A DNA stretch of 64,000 nt from Clostridiales bacterium oral taxon 876 str. F0540 (GCA_000466585.1 KE993462.1:62001-126000), one strand, 5' to 3'; numbered from the stretch's first letter, positions 42,487 through 52,014 are shown. Program-made: numbers and translations. The notes: a model not told the origin generated them from the sequence alone.

Positions 42487-42744
42487 TTATTGATTAACTG
42501 CTTCTATTCTTCCACCAGCCTGTCTAATTCTGTCAAATATATCGTCATATTCATGGTGGTTGCTTGTACCGCATTCTCCACTGAGGAATGGAAGCCTAAG
42601 AATCAGGCATATACCTGTAGGTGAAGTAAGTTCAATAAGATTTAATAAATTTATGGTTGTCCCTGCTGGAATATATATACGAAATATTGTTCCAGGAAGC
42701 TGTCTGCAAGCATTTTGACCAATAGGCTGCAAGTAGTTAGACAT
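42487..42744 (-). CDS. Small paralogous protein, 85 aa (copy 2)
   Basis: 85 residues; ATG at 42744 follows GGGAGGGA. It shares with the next gene upstream a core that begins CRQLPGT and ends LPFL[GS]GECG: about 45 residues of which most are identical, with IPAG, LNL and ELTSP well kept. The two cysteines of the core plus two more suggest disulfides or metal binding. The tail NHHEYDDIFDRIRQAGGRI is specific to this copy. I do not recognise the family. No signal peptide. The pair and its neighbour look like an accessory surface or sporulation unit. Confidence 0.78.
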   Translation of the reverse strand: MSNYLQPIGQNACRQLPGTIFRIYIPAGTTINLLNLIELTSPTGICLILRLPFLSGECGTSNHHEYDDIFDRIRQAGGRIEAVNQ

Positions 42745-42814
42745 CTTAGTATCCCTCCCGTTAAGTTAATGGATTATCTCTGATAGGTCTTACGTATCTC
42801 TGTGAATTTTACCC

Positions 42815-43111
42815 TTAGTGGTGACATTCACCACATTCACCACCTAAGAAAGGAAGTCTAATTATTAAGCATATTCCTGAAGGAGAAGTTAATTCTACAA
42901 GGTTAAGAATATTTATAGTTGCACCTGCAGGTATATTAATTCTTAATACTGTTCCAGGTAACTGTCTGCATGGGTTTGGATGTGGATGAGGGTGTGGATG
43001 CGGTTCCGGATGCGGACAGTGTGTTTCAGGTGATATTTGTTGTGGTCTTTCGCATTGGCATGGGTTATAGTTGTAATTTTGCTGCATTGGTTGTCCAAAT
43101 ATATCATTCAT
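42815..43111 (-). CDS. Small paralogous protein with His-Pro repeat, 98 aa (copy 1)
   Basis: 98 residues; ATG at 43111 follows AAAAGGAGGTG. Starts MNDIFGQPMQQNYNYN, then a Cys/Pro/His part with the repeat HPHPHPHPNP (about residues 38-47), followed by the core CRQLPGT ... LPFLGGECG shared with the 85-aa gene. It ends ECHH. Cysteines and histidines in the first half could bind metal. The aromatic and Gln/Asn-rich start recalls spore-coat and exosporium proteins. Function unknown. First of three genes on this strand. Confidence 0.78.
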   Translation of the reverse strand: MNDIFGQPMQQNYNYNPCQCERPQQISPETHCPHPEPHPHPHPHPNPCRQLPGTVLRINIPAGATINILNLVELTSPSGICLIIRLPFLGGECGECHH

Positions 43112-43260
43112 AATATACACCTCCTTTTCGTAGTACATATTATTCGCAATGCTTTAAAATTGTTACTGACAAAATTAATTATTTGAAGGATTTTTTTTAT
43201 ACTTGTAGAATATATAATTTCTAGAAATTAGCAATTTTGCTGAGGGAGAAGACCGATAAA

Positions 43261-43704
43261 ATGGAGACTGAACAGGTTTTAAACAAAAGAAAATTCTTTA
43301 GAGTTTATTTAGATACGCCTTTATGCTCTGAAATAACAATTTCTAAAATTGATGATAAGAAGATAGATTCAAGCAGTACAAAGATCTGCGTTAATGATAT
43401 CGGTCCGGGAGGATTATTATTTACATCGAACTTAAAATTCCCGGTAAATGATAGTGTGGTTTTTGAGTTTTATATAAAGCTTTTAGACCAAACAATAAGA
43501 ATTGAAGGGATAATTGTAAGACAGATCTTATGGAAAAATGATCTTTCACAGTACGGAGTAAATTTTGAAATGAATGATTCAAAAAGAGAGCACCTTGTAA
43601 GAATACTAAATGAGCTGGCTATCAGACTTAAAAACAAACGATTTCTTGTAAATAGTTCAATATGCACAAAAAAAGATATAGTAAGATGCTTAAAGCAAAG
43701 ATAA
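43261..43704 (+). CDS. PilZ-domain protein
   Basis: 147 residues. The ATG at 43261 follows a weak GGGAGAAG; a TTG at 43237 is also in frame. The c-di-GMP motif is RKFFR (RxxxR, residues 10-14) plus VNDIGPGGLLF, where the usual D/N-x-S-x-x-G has Gly for Ser, a common variant. The rest (FPVNDSVVFEFYIKL, GIIVRQILWKND, YGVNFEMND) matches a lone PilZ barrel. It probably answers c-di-GMP to change motility or envelope. No flagellar gene lies near. Confidence 0.85.
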   Translation: METEQVLNKRKFFRVYLDTPLCSEITISKIDDKKIDSSSTKICVNDIGPGGLLFTSNLKFPVNDSVVFEFYIKLLDQTIRIEGIIVRQILWKNDLSQYGVNFEMNDSKREHLVRILNELAIRLKNKRFLVNSSICTKKDIVRCLKQR

Positions 43705-43794
43705 AATTAGGGAGTACTGCTCAGGTACTTTCTTTTTTATGCACAAATGAGCATAGGATGTTAAAAAAAGGGTTAAATTACTAATGAAAACGTA

Positions 43795-43870
43795 TTGACT
43801 TAAGCATAATATTACTATATAATCAAATCAATCAATCAAAAACATTCATAAACAATCATAAATAATCAGA
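43795..43870 (+). promoter_or_regulatory. Promoter and operator of the fru operon
   Basis: TTGACT (43795-43800), 17-bp spacer, TATAAT (43818-43823). Starting in the -10 box are repeated AATCA/ATCATAA units to 43870, as expected for a DeoR-type repressor (FruR) just downstream of the start site. Confidence 0.75.
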
Positions 43871-43887
43871 GATGAGAGTGAGTATAA

Positions 43888-44646
43888 ATGTTTGCTGAGG
43901 AAAGACAAGAAAAAATAGCAGAGCTTTTAAAAGAGAAAAGTAGTATAAAAGTTAATGAATTATCAAATATTTTTAATGTATCTGAATCCACCATAAGAAG
44001 AGATCTCCAGGAGATGGAAGCAAAAGGACTATTAACTCGAACCCATGGTGGGGCTGTTGAAGTCAAAAAGACTAACTTTGAACCAACCTTTAAAGAAAAG
44101 GAAGACAAAAAGCATGATGAAAAGTCCGATATTGGTAAACTAGCTGCTTCTTTAATAGAGGACGGCGACACAATTATTCTTGACTCAGGAACAACAACAT
44201 TAGAAATTGCAAAGCACATAAATTCAAAGAATATTACAGTTATAACTAACTCAATAGATATTGCTTCTGAACTTTCAAATAAGGAAGATATAGAACTTAT
44301 CGTTACAGGCGGAACATTAAGGAAAGTAACAAGAGCTATGGTTGGATACTTGACAGAAAGTTCTCTTAGAAATTTTAGGGTTGATAAGGCCTTTATCGGA
44401 GCTAACGGAATATCCTTAGAAGAAGGTATAACCACTCCGAATTTTACTGAAGCTCAAAGTAAGAAAGCTATGATGAATGTTGCTAATAAGGTTTATATTG
44501 TAGCTGACAGTTCTAAGTTTAATGAAGTAAGCTTCTCAGTAATAAGTCCAATCAGAGCAGCTACTGCAATAATTACAAGCAGTGATTTAAATGATGAGAT
44601 GTATAGAGAATTTCAGGACGCTGGAGTTGAAGTTGTAACTAAGTAG
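43888..44646 (+). CDS. fruR: DeoR-family repressor of the fructose operon
   Basis: 252 residues. N-terminal helix-turn-helix VNELSNIFNVSESTIRRDLQEME (about 19-41), then a sugar-phosphate-binding domain with DGDTIILDSGTTTLEIAKHI (DeoR signature), VTGGTLRK, and AFIGANGISLEEGITTPN. The DeoR/FruR family answers fructose-1-phosphate. ATG at 43888. It precedes fruK and the PTS genes and likely represses the repeat-rich operator just before it. Confidence 0.93.
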   Translation: MFAEERQEKIAELLKEKSSIKVNELSNIFNVSESTIRRDLQEMEAKGLLTRTHGGAVEVKKTNFEPTFKEKEDKKHDEKSDIGKLAASLIEDGDTIILDSGTTTLEIAKHINSKNITVITNSIDIASELSNKEDIELIVTGGTLRKVTRAMVGYLTESSLRNFRVDKAFIGANGISLEEGITTPNFTEAQSKKAMMNVANKVYIVADSSKFNEVSFSVISPIRAATAIITSSDLNDEMYREFQDAGVEVVTK

Positions 44647-44689
44647 TTTCAATTAGTAAATCCCATAAATCGAAAGGATGGTTAGGAAT

Positions 44690-45625
44690 ATGGTAATAAC
44701 TGTAACACTAAATCCTGCACTTGATAAGACCTTAACCATTGATAATTTTACACTTGGTACTGTAAACAGAGTATCAAATATTAGATACGATATAGGTGGA
44801 AAAGGAATAAATGTATCAAAGGTTTTAAAAAATTTTAATATAGCTTCAGTTAGTACCGGTTTCCTCGGAGGCGTTTGGGAGAAACACTTTCTTCAGGAAC
44901 TAAATTCGAGAGAGATAGAGACAAAATTTGTTCATATAAAAAACAGCACTAGAACAAATACTAAAGTAGTAGATAATTTGAATAAAGTTTACACAGATAT
45001 CAATGAAGCCGGGCCGTTTATCAGCGATGGTGAATTGAATGATTTTATGGAAACCTTTAACAGCTTATGCAGCAAAGATGACATTGTAGTATTATCTGGA
45101 GGGGTAAGCACATCAATACCTTTAGATATTTACGGAAGATTGATAAAAATTGCCAAGGAGAAAGGCGCCGTAACCATACTTGATGCAGAGGGGCAGCTTC
45201 TAGAAGAAGGCATTAAAGAAAAGCCGGATGTAATCAAGCCTAATATCCAGGAACTAAGCAAACTTATGAATTTAGATGATGAGTCTGAGGACGCTATAGT
45301 TAAGGCAGCTAGAAAGCTTATTGAAGGCGGGATAAAAAAGATACTGGTTTCTTTAGGGGATAAAGGCGCAATTTATATAACTGAAAAGGGTGTTTATGGC
45401 TGTGAAGGACTAAAGGTACCGGTAAGAAGCACAGTTGGTGCCGGGGATTCTATGGTAGCCGCACTTGTTTACAGTTTAAGAAATAGCCTTAGCGAAGAAG
45501 AAACACTCCAGTTTGCAAATGCCTGTGGAGCTGCATCTGTAAGCTTGGAAGGCACAGAAGCATGCACATTAAATCAAGTAAAGCAATTATTGGATAAAAT
45601 AATTGTTTCAATAAAGGAGGCTTAA
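44690..45625 (+). CDS. fruK: 1-phosphofructokinase
   Basis: 311 residues from ATG at 44690, which gives the family start MVITVTLNPALDKT; an upstream ATG (44678) sits on the ribosome site. PfkB family: GGKGINVSKVL, substrate loop, VLSGGVSTSIP and the C-terminal catalytic motif VGAGDSMVAAL. It makes fructose-1,6-bisphosphate from fructose-1-phosphate brought in by the PTS genes that follow. Second gene of the fru operon. Confidence 0.95.
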   Translation: MVITVTLNPALDKTLTIDNFTLGTVNRVSNIRYDIGGKGINVSKVLKNFNIASVSTGFLGGVWEKHFLQELNSREIETKFVHIKNSTRTNTKVVDNLNKVYTDINEAGPFISDGELNDFMETFNSLCSKDDIVVLSGGVSTSIPLDIYGRLIKIAKEKGAVTILDAEGQLLEEGIKEKPDVIKPNIQELSKLMNLDDESEDAIVKAARKLIEGGIKKILVSLGDKGAIYITEKGVYGCEGLKVPVRSTVGAGDSMVAALVYSLRNSLSEEETLQFANACGAASVSLEGTEACTLNQVKQLLDKIIVSIKEA

Positions 45626-45631
45626 GTATAA

Positions 45632-46078
45632 ATGGCGACAAAGGATATGTTTTCAAAAGAAAGAGTTAACTTTAATTTAAAGTCAGCAACAAAGGATGAA
45701 GTTCTAAATGAATTAATAGAAATGCTAGTTAATGATGGCAAGATTATAGATAAAGATGAATTTAAAAAAGCAGTTTTAAAAAGGGAAGAAGAATTTTCTA
45801 CAGGTATAGGTATGGGAATTGCAATACCACATGGAAAAAGCTCAGCTGTTAAGGAAGCTTCAATAGTCTTCGGAAGAAGTGATAAAGGAATTGACTATCA
45901 ATCTATGGATGATCAGCCGGCACATTTGTTTTTCCTTATAGCTGTCCCAGAACAGTCCAGTGATTTACATCTAAGAGCACTAAGCGAAATATCAAGGAAG
46001 CTAATGCACGCAGATATAAGAGAGAAGATTTATAAAGCTGATTCCTTTGAAGAATTTATTAAGGTTTTTGAAGAGTAA
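45632..46078 (+). CDS. PTS fructose IIA subunit
   Basis: 148 residues, a free IIA-fru (PTS_EIIA_2) domain. The phosphorylated histidine is H67 in GIAIPHGKSS; LHLRALSEISRKL is the usual C-terminal segment. It receives phosphate from HPr and passes it to IIB. Six bases after fruK, with AAGGAGG before it. In many organisms IIA is fused to IIBC; here it is a separate gene. Confidence 0.95.
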   Translation: MATKDMFSKERVNFNLKSATKDEVLNELIEMLVNDGKIIDKDEFKKAVLKREEEFSTGIGMGIAIPHGKSSAVKEASIVFGRSDKGIDYQSMDDQPAHLFFLIAVPEQSSDLHLRALSEISRKLMHADIREKIYKADSFEEFIKVFEE

Positions 46079-46186
46079 ACTTGTTATTATTGGGAAGCAG
46101 GTGTAGAAATTTTCAAGGAATTATTTATACATTGTGCTATGGCTGCTTTCCTCAATATAAAAACTACAATTTAAGGAGGATTTATT

Positions 46187-47554
46187 ATGAAATTTGTTGC
46201 AGTGACATCTTGTCCTACCGGAATTGCTCATACTTATATGGCTGCAGAGGCACTTTTAATGGCAGCAAAGGAACTTGGTCATGAAATCAAGGTAGAAACC
46301 CAGGGTTCTGTAGGCGCTGAAAACGTTATTACAGAAAAAGACTTGAAGGAAGCTAAAGCAGTTATAATAGCTGCCGACACTAACGTGGACAAGTCAAGAT
46401 TTACTGGTTTGCCTATTATTGAAGTTCCTGTAAAGGATGCTATAAAAGATTCTAAAGGGCTTATAGAAAGAGCCATTAATGCAAAACCAATACAGTCAAA
46501 TGCTAAGAAAATAGATGAAAAGAAAACTGAACAGAAAGAATCAAAAACAGGAGTTTATAAACACCTAATGACCGGTGTATCCTTTATGATTCCATTCGTT
46601 GTAGCTGGAGGTCTTCTTATAGCTTTAGGCTTTGCTATTGGAGGTATTTATGTTTTCAATGCTCCCGGAACTTTAGGTGAAACTCTATTTTCAACCGGTA
46701 AAGCAGCATTTGCTTTAATGGTGCCTATACTTGGTGCTTATATATCATATTCAATTGCAGACAGACCTGGTATAGTACCTGGTATGGTAGGTGGTTTTAT
46801 TGCTTCCAATAATGGATCTGGATTTTTAGGTGCAATGGTAGCCGGTTTTGCAGCTGGATATATTGTACTTGCAATTAAGAAGTATGTTAGACTACCAAAG
46901 TCCTTACAAGGCTTGATGCCTGTACTTGTTATTCCTCTGCTTTCAGCAGCTATAATGGGAATACTTATGGTTTATGTTATAGGAAAGCCGATGGCATTAT
47001 TCAATACTACTTTGGCAGGATGGTTAACTTCCTTAAGCGGAGCAAATGCTGCACTTCTTGGAATTATTCTAGGCTGTATGATGGCATTTGATATGGGAGG
47101 CCCTGTAAATAAGGCTGCTTATACTTTTGCTGCTGCTACAGTTGCAAGCGGAAAACCATCAGCAATAATGGCTGCTGTAATGGTAGCAGGAATGGTTCCA
47201 CCACTTGGAATAGCGCTTTCAACAGTAATAGCAAAGAATAAATATACATTAGAAGAAAGAGAAGCAGGTAAGGCTAACTGGGCACTTGGAATATCCTTTA
47301 TAACTGAAGGAGCAATACCGTTTGCAGCAGCAGATCCACTTAGAGTTATTCCATCATTAATGGCAGGTTCTGCAGTAGCCGGAGCTATATCAATGATATT
47401 TGGATGTACACTTATAGTTCCACACGGTGGAATTTGGGTATTAGCTATACCTAATGTTGTTACAGGACTTCTTTCTTATATTATTGCTCTTGCAGCAGGT
47501 ACAGTAGTAACCGCTTTGATATTATCAGCATTAAAGAAACCAATTGAAAAATAG
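46187..47554 (+). CDS. PTS fructose IIBC subunit
   Basis: 455 residues. IIB at 1-100 with phosphocysteine C9 in TSCPTGIAHTYMAAEAL; a linker rich in Lys/Glu (about 105-122); IIC at 123-455 with about nine helices and conserved GMVGGFIAS and GGPVNKAAYTF. Imports fructose as fructose-1-phosphate. 108 bases separate it from the IIA gene and hold an AAGGAGG site. Ends with a terminator. Confidence 0.95.
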   Translation: MKFVAVTSCPTGIAHTYMAAEALLMAAKELGHEIKVETQGSVGAENVITEKDLKEAKAVIIAADTNVDKSRFTGLPIIEVPVKDAIKDSKGLIERAINAKPIQSNAKKIDEKKTEQKESKTGVYKHLMTGVSFMIPFVVAGGLLIALGFAIGGIYVFNAPGTLGETLFSTGKAAFALMVPILGAYISYSIADRPGIVPGMVGGFIASNNGSGFLGAMVAGFAAGYIVLAIKKYVRLPKSLQGLMPVLVIPLLSAAIMGILMVYVIGKPMALFNTTLAGWLTSLSGANAALLGIILGCMMAFDMGGPVNKAAYTFAAATVASGKPSAIMAAVMVAGMVPPLGIALSTVIAKNKYTLEEREAGKANWALGISFITEGAIPFAAADPLRVIPSLMAGSAVAGAISMIFGCTLIVPHGGIWVLAIPNVVTGLLSYIIALAAGTVVTALILSALKKPIEK

Positions 47555-47574
47555 CAAATAAAATATATCATATT

Positions 47575-47618
47575 AAGCCATAAATGAGGATTATTTATCC
47601 CTATTTATGGCTTTTATT
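47575..47618 (+). terminator. Terminator of the fru operon
   Basis: Arms AAGCCATAAAT (47575-47585) and ATTTATGGCTT (47603-47613), then TTATTTT. Confidence 0.82.
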
Positions 47619-47620
47619 TT

Positions 47621-47642
47621 GTTCATAATATGTTAACAATGT
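47621..47642 (+). promoter_or_regulatory. Possible regulator repeat before the second efflux operon
   Basis: Tandem 11-mers GTTCATAATAT (47621-47631) and GTTAACAATGT (47632-47642). The 18 bases TTCATAATNTGTTAACNA recur at 58017 before the LtaS-like fragment. The 330-base gene-free stretch 47555-47884 otherwise shows only the fru terminator. Confidence 0.4.
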
Positions 47643-47884
47643 TGTCACTTTAGCTACACCTTCTCCACATAGTATTTAAGTATTATTTATATGTAGAAGG
47701 TAAAATTCTTTTACATTTATTCCTCGTGAAAACATATGAAGTTGGGTATGTTTCTGGGAATAATATAAGAATTGCATTACTTTCCATATAGGTAAACATG
47801 CTGAGCGCTGTTTATCAGTAATAAGTATAAGTTTTATTATGATTTAAAATACAATTCTATAATAAATTTTTAGGGGGAATTAAA

Positions 47885-49279
47885 GTGAAAAGCAAGATAA
47901 TTAAGGCGATTATTGCTTGTGTAATAGTTTTAGGAGTTGGATTTGGAGGATACTACGGGTACAATAAAGTTTTTGCTAAAAAGCCAGTAACAGCATCAGT
48001 TCAATATATGACTGTCGCAGCCAGAAAAACAAATCTTCAGGTTAGTGTACAAGGAACAGGTGCGGCATATGCAGCGGTTACAAAAGATGTAATACCTAAT
48101 AATAATGGTACACTAAAGGACTTAACTGTAAAAGTAGGGGATAATGTTACTGCAGGGCAGAAGTTATTTACAGCAGATAGCGATGATCTTAGAAAAGCTG
48201 TTACTACCGCTCAAAATAATTTGTCAAAGCAAAATATAACTTTGCAATCCGATTTAGATACTCAGGCAGCACAGGCAGCTGCAGCTCAAACTGTTCAACC
48301 TGGAGGACAGAATGGCCAATCAAATAATCAAAATTCATCTAAAGTAGATGATAACAAAATAGCAATGGATAGATTAAATGTTAGTGATGCGAAAAATCAA
48401 TTAAATTACGCTAACCAGCAGGTATCTAAAATGACTGTTACAGCTCCTATAGGAGGTATAATAACTGCAGTAAATAACAGTAATGGAGACAGTGTTCAGC
48501 AGAGTAAGGCTGTTCTTACAATAGTGGATACAACTTCAATGAAAGTAAAAGTTGCTGTTGATGAACTTGATATTGAAAAAATTAAACAAGGTCAGAAGGC
48601 AGAAGTTAAATTTGATGCAATAAAGGACAAGACCTATGAAGGTTCAGTTGAAACAATTTCTCAAACGGGAACAACTTCAAATAATGTTACTACCTATGAT
48701 GTAGTTGTAGCTATAAAGGATCCATCAGGTATTAAGCTTGGCATGAATGCAAATGTAAATATTCTAGTAGATGGCAAGGATAATGCATTAGTTATACCTT
48801 CAGAAGCATTAATTGATAGAAACGGAAACAAATTTGTTATGGTTCCAAACACAGATAGCAGTGCTTCAGGTTCAAACAATACAGGCAATGCTCCACAAGG
48901 AAATAATCAGCAAAATAACAGCCAGCAAAATCAACAAAATAGTACACAAGCTTCAGGAAATGGAAATTCTCAGACAAGAAACAGAAATGGACAAAGCGGA
49001 CAAGGTGCAAGAAATGGAGCCTATGGCGGAGCTGCATACTCAGGTACAAGTAAGATGGTTCAGATTAAAACTGGAATGGAAAATGAAAACTATGTTGAAG
49101 TAACTGAAGGCTTAACTGAAGGACAGAAGATTTTAGTTCAGCTTCCACAAGCAAGCAGTACAACTAATAACAATAATAACAGAAATAATCTAGGTGGCTT
49201 TGGAGCCGGTGGTTTTGGCGGCGGAAACATGGGTATACAAAGAAACCAAACCGGAGGAAATGCAACCAGAAGGAATTAG
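47885..49279 (+). CDS. Membrane fusion (HlyD/MacA-like) subunit, second copy
   Basis: 464 residues from GTG at 47885 after AGGGGGAA. Same layout as the protein at 35367: anchor helix (about 5-27), hairpin with DLTVKVGDNVTAGQ, barrel, and GGIITAVNNSNGD. Longer due to a Gln/Asn-rich insert (about residues 135-160), a long Asn/Gln/Ser/Gly-rich stretch (about 325-385), and a Gly/Asn-rich tail. First gene of the second efflux operon. Confidence 0.9.
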   Translation: MKSKIIKAIIACVIVLGVGFGGYYGYNKVFAKKPVTASVQYMTVAARKTNLQVSVQGTGAAYAAVTKDVIPNNNGTLKDLTVKVGDNVTAGQKLFTADSDDLRKAVTTAQNNLSKQNITLQSDLDTQAAQAAAAQTVQPGGQNGQSNNQNSSKVDDNKIAMDRLNVSDAKNQLNYANQQVSKMTVTAPIGGIITAVNNSNGDSVQQSKAVLTIVDTTSMKVKVAVDELDIEKIKQGQKAEVKFDAIKDKTYEGSVETISQTGTTSNNVTTYDVVVAIKDPSGIKLGMNANVNILVDGKDNALVIPSEALIDRNGNKFVMVPNTDSSASGSNNTGNAPQGNNQQNNSQQNQQNSTQASGNGNSQTRNRNGQSGQGARNGAYGGAAYSGTSKMVQIKTGMENENYVEVTEGLTEGQKILVQLPQASSTTNNNNNRNNLGGFGAGGFGGGNMGIQRNQTGGNATRRN

Positions 49280-49362
49280 TTTAGATAAAATAAATATCTC
49301 GCATACTTATTCAGAGCTTTAGCCAATTATAAATATTAATGTTATAAAAAGGGGGAAGCTGC

Positions 49363-50079
49363 ATGGCAGAAACTATAAATAATAAAGAAATTATCAGTAT
49401 GAGAAATATACAAAAAGTATACAAGATGGGCAGCAGTAGTTTTACAGCCTTAGAAAAAATTGATTTAACAATTACACAGGGAGAATATGTGGCTATAGTT
49501 GGACCTTCCGGCGCAGGAAAATCCACACTTATGAATATAATTGGGTGCCTTGACACTGCAACTGATGGAGAATACATTTTGGACGGCCTAAATACAAAAT
49601 GTAGTGACAATAAATTAGCAGAAATAAGAAATAAAAAAATAGGATTTATATTTCAGAACTATAATTTGCTTCCCAAGCTGAATATTTTAGAAAATGTTGA
49701 GCTGCCATTATTATATCTGGGGTATCCAAACGGTAAGATTAGGGAAAGAGCAAAGCAAGCCTTGCAGAAGGTAGGACTTGAAACACATTTAAAGCACAAG
49801 CCTTCAGAGCTATCTGGAGGTCAGATGCAAAGGGTTGCCATAGCAAGAGCTTTAGTTACAGATCCTCAGATTATATTGGCCGACGAGCCTACAGGAGCCC
49901 TTGACAGCAAAACCGGTAAAGAAGTTCTCAAAATGCTTACTGATCTAAATAGTGAAGGAAACACTATAATAATGATAACTCACGATAGGGAAATTGCAGC
50001 TTATACAAAAAGAATAATAACCGTAAAGGATGGACAAATTACCTCAGATATGTTAAATGAAAAAGAGGTGACAGCATGA
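49363..50079 (+). CDS. ABC transporter ATPase, second copy
   Basis: 238 residues with Walker A GPSGAGKST, signature LSGGQMQR, Walker B IILADEPTGALDS and H-loop ITHDREIA. Nearly collinear with the ATPase at 36586 without gaps, with long identical runs, so the two come from a duplication. Overlaps the permease gene by four bases. Confidence 0.95.
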   Translation: MAETINNKEIISMRNIQKVYKMGSSSFTALEKIDLTITQGEYVAIVGPSGAGKSTLMNIIGCLDTATDGEYILDGLNTKCSDNKLAEIRNKKIGFIFQNYNLLPKLNILENVELPLLYLGYPNGKIRERAKQALQKVGLETHLKHKPSELSGGQMQRVAIARALVTDPQIILADEPTGALDSKTGKEVLKMLTDLNSEGNTIIMITHDREIAAYTKRIITVKDGQITSDMLNEKEVTA

Positions 50080-51275
50080 AATTTACAAGATTAATAAAAA
50101 TGGCATTGTCATCTGTATGGAATAACAAGATGAGATCCTTTCTAACAATGCTTGGTATAATTATAGGTATATCTTCTGTAATTATATTAGTTGGAATAGG
50201 TACAGGAACACAAAAGCAGATTACAGATCAAATAGAAAAACTAGGAACTAATCTTATTACTGTTAATATAACAGGAAATAGGACACCTACAATTACTGAT
50301 TCAGAGCTCGAAGAGCTTAAAACAAAGCCTGGAATTAAACAAATAGCCCCTGCATTATCTCAAGGAAATGTAAATATAAAGGCAGGAGATAAATCAGGAA
50401 CAACAAACTTGGAAGCTTCAACACCTAATTATGCGGAAATTAGAAAGCTTACAGTTGTATCAGGAAGATTTATCAATCAAAAGGATATTGATGATAGATT
50501 TAAGGTGCTTGTAATAGGACCTGAAACAGCTCAGACTTTATTCAGCACAACAAACGTTGTTGGGAGTAAAATGTATGTAAACGGAATTGAATTCACTATT
50601 GTCGGAGTACTAAAATCTGAAGGAACTTCAGCTGCAGGCTCAAGTGATGATAGAATTATTCTTCCGTTATCTACTGCAGAAAGACTTCTCAAAAACAGCA
50701 ATGTACGAAACTTCTATATCGAGGCTGAAAGCAAGGATAAGGTTGATACTGCAATGTCATACCTGCAATTATTCTTAAATAAAAAGTATAAGATTAGCAA
50801 CACTAATACTAATACTCAAAATACAAGAAATTATTACAGAGTTATGAATCAGACAAGTATCTTGGAGACAGCTAATTCTACTACTCAAAGCATGACAGCA
50901 ATGCTTGCCGGAATAGCTGCAATATCACTTTTAGTAGGTGGAATTGGTATTATGAATATAATGCTGGTATCTGTAATTGAAAGAACCAGGGAAATCGGAA
51001 TAAGGAAAGCAATCGGAGCGAAGAGAAGAACTATACTTATTCAATTTCTGATTGAAGCCGCTAGTATCAGTGGACTTGGTGGAATAGTAGGAGTACTTTT
51101 TGGGCATTTAGGGGCTTACTTAGGACAGCAGTGGTTTAAAACAACTATTCTTATATCAAATAATATTGTAATTGCAGCATTTGCTTTCTCTGTTGTAGTT
51201 GGTATAGTTTTCGGAATATATCCTGCAAACAAGGCTTCAAAGCTTAATCCTATAGAAGCACTTAGATTTGAATAA
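50076..51275 (+). CDS. ABC transporter permease, second copy
   Basis: 399 residues, MacB/FtsX type like the gene at 37299: helix 1, a large outside domain and three late helices, with EIGIRKAIGAKR before the last ones. The outside domain has diverged more than the helices. Followed by a palindrome and then the response-regulator gene. Confidence 0.93.
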   Translation: MKFTRLIKMALSSVWNNKMRSFLTMLGIIIGISSVIILVGIGTGTQKQITDQIEKLGTNLITVNITGNRTPTITDSELEELKTKPGIKQIAPALSQGNVNIKAGDKSGTTNLEASTPNYAEIRKLTVVSGRFINQKDIDDRFKVLVIGPETAQTLFSTTNVVGSKMYVNGIEFTIVGVLKSEGTSAAGSSDDRIILPLSTAERLLKNSNVRNFYIEAESKDKVDTAMSYLQLFLNKKYKISNTNTNTQNTRNYYRVMNQTSILETANSTTQSMTAMLAGIAAISLLVGGIGIMNIMLVSVIERTREIGIRKAIGAKRRTILIQFLIEAASISGLGGIVGVLFGHLGAYLGQQWFKTTILISNNIVIAAFAFSVVVGIVFGIYPANKASKLNPIEALRFE

Positions 51276-51292
51276 AAAATAAAGTATAATGT

Positions 51293-51317
51293 AAGTAGAT
51301 TGCCTCGCAATCTACTT
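51293..51317. repeat. Palindrome, copy 1 (intra-operon hairpin)
   Basis: Arms AAGTAGATTGC (51293-51303) and GCAATCTACTT (51307-51317). The same arms occur at 55163-55187. Between the permease and the regulator gene it may act as a partial terminator. Confidence 0.7.
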
Positions 51318-51336
51318 AATTATTAAGGAGGTTTCT

Positions 51337-52014
51337 ATGAAAGAGAAAATTCTTGTTGTAGATGATGAGGAAAGAATGAGAAAGCTTATAGCTGCTTATT
51401 TAAAAAAGCAAGGATATGAGCCGATAGAAGCTGAAAATGGTTTGGAAGCATTAAGAATTTTCGAAAATGAAAAAATTCATTTAATAGTACTTGATGTTAT
51501 GATGCCTGTTATGGATGGCTGGACAGCCTGCAAGGAAATTAGAAAAATTTCTGATGTCCCCATAATATTTTTAACAGCAAAAGGTGAGGATGAGGACATG
51601 CTGCTTGGCTTTGAATTCGGCACTGACCATTACCTTACTAAACCCTTTGATATGAGAGTACTTTTAGCTCATATCAAAGCTCTGATTAATAGAGTTTATA
51701 ATGCTAATACTCAGACTAAGAAGGAAATTCATATTAATGGACTTCATATTGATGAATTATCTCACAGAGTAACGATAAACGGCGAAAATTTAAACTTATC
51801 TCCAAAGGAATATGATTTACTGGTGTATTTTGCCGCAAATAATGGTATTGTTTTAACCAGAGAGAAAATATTAGATTACATTTGGGGAATGGATTACTTT
51901 GGCGATTATAGAACTGTAGACAGTCATATAAGGAGATTGAGAGATAAGCTTGGAGAGAATGCCAATTTAATTACAACAATAAGAGGGGTTGGTTATAAGT
52001 TTGAGGCTCAATAA
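51337..52014 (+). CDS. OmpR-family response regulator, second system
   Basis: 225 residues. Receiver with D9-D10 (VVDDEE), phospho-site D53 (VLDVMMPV) and K in LTKPF; winged helix with WGMDYFGDYRTVDSHIRRLRDKLG. ATG at 51337 after AAGGAGGT. In this module the two-component genes follow the transporter, the reverse of the first module. Confidence 0.93.
   Translation: MKEKILVVDDEERMRKLIAAYLKKQGYEPIEAENGLEALRIFENEKIHLIVLDVMMPVMDGWTACKEIRKISDVPIIFLTAKGEDEDMLLGFEFGTDHYLTKPFDMRVLLAHIKALINRVYNANTQTKKEIHINGLHIDELSHRVTINGENLNLSPKEYDLLVYFAANNGIVLTREKILDYIWGMDYFGDYRTVDSHIRRLRDKLGENANLITTIRGVGYKFEAQ

Noticed and set aside
46081..46284. 67-codon frame between the fructose IIA and IIB genes
   Set aside because: Overlaps the IIBC start out of frame and has random composition.
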